A stretch of 64,000 bases of DNA from Salvator merianae (taxonomy: Eukaryota > Chordata > Lepidosauria > Squamata > Teiidae): positions 8,136,248-8,200,247 of the forward strand of contig QVOM02000021.1 in NCBI GenBank assembly GCA_003586115.2, read 5' to 3'. Shown piece after piece: positions 62,335 through 64,000 of this stretch. The translations under genes and the position numbers were made by a program. A model generated the notes under the pieces. That model ran no database searches, was not told the DNA's origin, and was given only the letters and a program-made list of their open reading frames with translations. The stretch's first letter is position 1; every line of letters starts with the position of its first letter.

Positions 62335-62825
62335 AATCAACCTGGATAGCTTTAAGAATACATTGGACAGATTCATGGAGGTCACGTGTATCAAGGGCTA
62401 CTAGAATGGATGCCTGGGTACTGCCTCCAGGGTGGACAGGCAGGATGCTTCTAAAGGCCATTTGCAGGGAGCTGAGAGCAGGGGAAGGTTTTGGCTTTTT
62501 TTTTTTGTTTGAGAAGGCCAGAAGCAATTGGTGGGCCACTATGTGAAACAGGATACTGGACTAGATGGGCTGAGGCCTGATCCAACAGAGCTTCTGTTAG
62601 GTTTTTATCTAGAATGGATGCCTGGGTAGCAGCTCCAGGTTGGACAGACAAGCAGAATGCCTGTAAAGGCCATTTGTAGTGAGTCTAGAGCAGATGAAGG
62701 TTTTGCCTTTGTCTTCTGCTTGCAAATGCCCTGAGGCAATTGGTGGGCCACTGTGTGAAACAGGATGCTGGACTAGATGGGCCATGGCCTGATCCAGCAG
62801 GGCTCTTTTTATGTTCTTATGACAG
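62335..62825 (+). mobile_element. CR1-clade LINE 3' ends, two in tandem
   Basis: The first part (62335-62610) covers the end of the RT frame (LDSFKNTLDRFMEV-like) and the 3'UTR. The second (62611-62825) repeats the 3'UTR from TAGAATGGATGCCTGGGTA to TTATGTTCTTATG. The family is that of the copies at 33.2 and 47.2 kb. Confidence 0.8.
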
Positions 62826-62990
62826 TGGGGTATCTATTTAGCCTGGCCTTTGACTAAGGAACTGCTTCCTCTCCCCTCTTTCAGGTTTATTGTTTTTAAT
62901 GTGTCCATTTTATATTTTTTTATTGCTGTAACCCACCCAGAGATCTTTGAGTCTGGTGTGGGTTAGAAATGCAAATAATAAGCAAACATC
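62826..62990 (+). mobile_element. L2-like LINE 3'UTR fragment
   Basis: GGTATCTATTTAGCCTGGCC and CTGTAACCCACCCAGAGA, followed by a GCAAATAATAAG end, match the 3'UTRs at 42.9-43.5 kb. Confidence 0.6.
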
Positions 62991-63304
62991 GTGGAGCAAG
63001 TGTAGGCACTTATCTGTCTCCAAGCTTGTTCATGTAATGGTGACACAGCTATTTCTGGGTATTTTGCGCATGAATGGTGGCCAATTTCAGCCCTGTGCAT
63101 GTGCGAGGTCATTTTCTCCAGCAAAGAACCCATCAGCTGAACTTCCAGACAGGTAGGTTATAGCGCTATTCCAGGAAAATTCACATTGAGATTGGTTTTT
63201 TCCAGATTAGGATATAGCGGGATTTCTCATCCATATCATGTGGCTATATTGGAGTTGCCACACATACATGGCAATCCCAACATAGCCATGACATAATTGT
63301 GCAG

Positions 63305-63480
63305 CTATAGTTATAAAGCTGGAAGTGTAGCTTAATGACAGAGCCTGGAAATCAGAACATGTGACGTTCAATCTGCAGCATTTTACTAGAAGAAAGTAAT
63401 AGCAAACCACTTTGGTATACGCCAAGAAAACCGCATGGATGAGTCAAACAAGTGTCAGCCTTGACTTGATGGTATCAAAG
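63305..63480 (+). mobile_element. Squamate SINE with BovB-like tail
   Basis: The tRNA-like head includes AGTGTAGCTTAATGACAGAGC and a B-box-like GTTCAATCTGC. The tail GCAAACCACTTTGGTATACG and GTGTCAGCCTTGACTTGATG resembles the BovB 3' end. Confidence 0.75.
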
Positions 63481-64000
63481 CTAGATTTACTAACAAAAGC
63501 TAGATATAGCAACAAAAAATTGCTAAAATCTTTCAGAAGTATCCTCTGCTAGTAAAAGAAACAGAAAATGAGGGTTAGTTTCTTGAAAGCTTATTTGAGG
63601 TATCAGAAGGATGAATGCAAAATTTGATAAATGTATAGATGTATTAAGTAAAGAAGATTTCCACATCCCAGTCTATTATCAGCCCTTTCTTAGGATTTTT
63701 AACACTCCAAAACTTAAAAAGCAAGAGAAGTGTACCCTTCACTATGACCCAATAGTACAGTTGGGAGTAAGGAAGATCACAGAATAAACCATGCAGCACA
63801 CCTCTTTTAAGTGTACATCAGTTAAGGATTTATTGTCACAACACCACAATTATTTTTGTATTGATTCTAAGTTTTCATTGTTGTTTGTCTTGTTTACTGT
63901 ATTATTAAAAATTGATTAATGGGGGGGGGGGAAAGCAAGAGAAGAGTAAGGATGAGCAAGCATACCTGCTGATGGAACAAGTGCAAAGCAAAAACTAAAG

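Noticed and set aside
1..64000. Defence system, CRISPR array or prokaryotic operon
   Set aside because: Spliced vertebrate gene, CpG island and retroelements throughout; no regularly spaced repeats with unique spacers.

Overview
The window looks like nuclear DNA of a squamate reptile (lizard or snake). It carries BovB/RTE, L2, CR1 and L1 LINE fragments, tRNA-type SINEs with BovB-like tails, hAT, PIF/Harbinger and mariner MITEs, and a Helitron remnant. The BovB plus squamate-type SINE combination argues against birds, crocodilians and mammals. This is judged by eye from sequence character, not from a database search.

One protein-coding gene is recognisable. It is the 5' half of HOMER1 on the minus strand, and it accounts for about 57.6 kb of the window. 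Exon 1 (start codon, coding 55859-55863) lies in a CpG island at about 55.9-57.9 kb. Exon 2 (20224-20380), exon 3 (15449-15580), exon 4 (11741-11833) and exon 5 (5756-5898) follow, and every junction has a GT donor and an AG acceptor. Joined, they encode the EVH1 domain, the following linker and the proline-motif region. The coiled-coil exons of long Homer1 lie beyond the left edge. Reading through the exon 5 donor gives 11 further codons and a stop at 5722-5724. That is the layout of the short activity-induced isoform Homer1a, so the sequence left of 5722 is both intron 5 and the probable Homer1a 3'UTR.

The promoter region at about 57.63-57.77 kb has a consensus CRE and two CRE-like sites between two oppositely facing TATA-like boxes. 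This fits a CREB-responsive, possibly bidirectional, promoter.

Everything else is intronic or upstream DNA full of decayed transposons. Intron 1 (35.5 kb) holds a nearly complete but dead CR1 (about 38.6-42.5 kb), other CR1-clade and L2 3' ends in both orientations, L1 pieces, a truncated Helitron (27.2-28.0 kb) and several MITEs with visible target-site duplications. Upstream of the gene, a nested DNA transposon carries a 91-bp-arm near-perfect palindrome (60261-60461). I found no rRNA, no functional tRNA, no CRISPR array and no second host gene. The most interesting points are the Homer1a read-through with transposon insertions in its putative 3'UTR, the CRE/TATA arrangement, the palindrome, and two unclassified GC-rich intronic islands.
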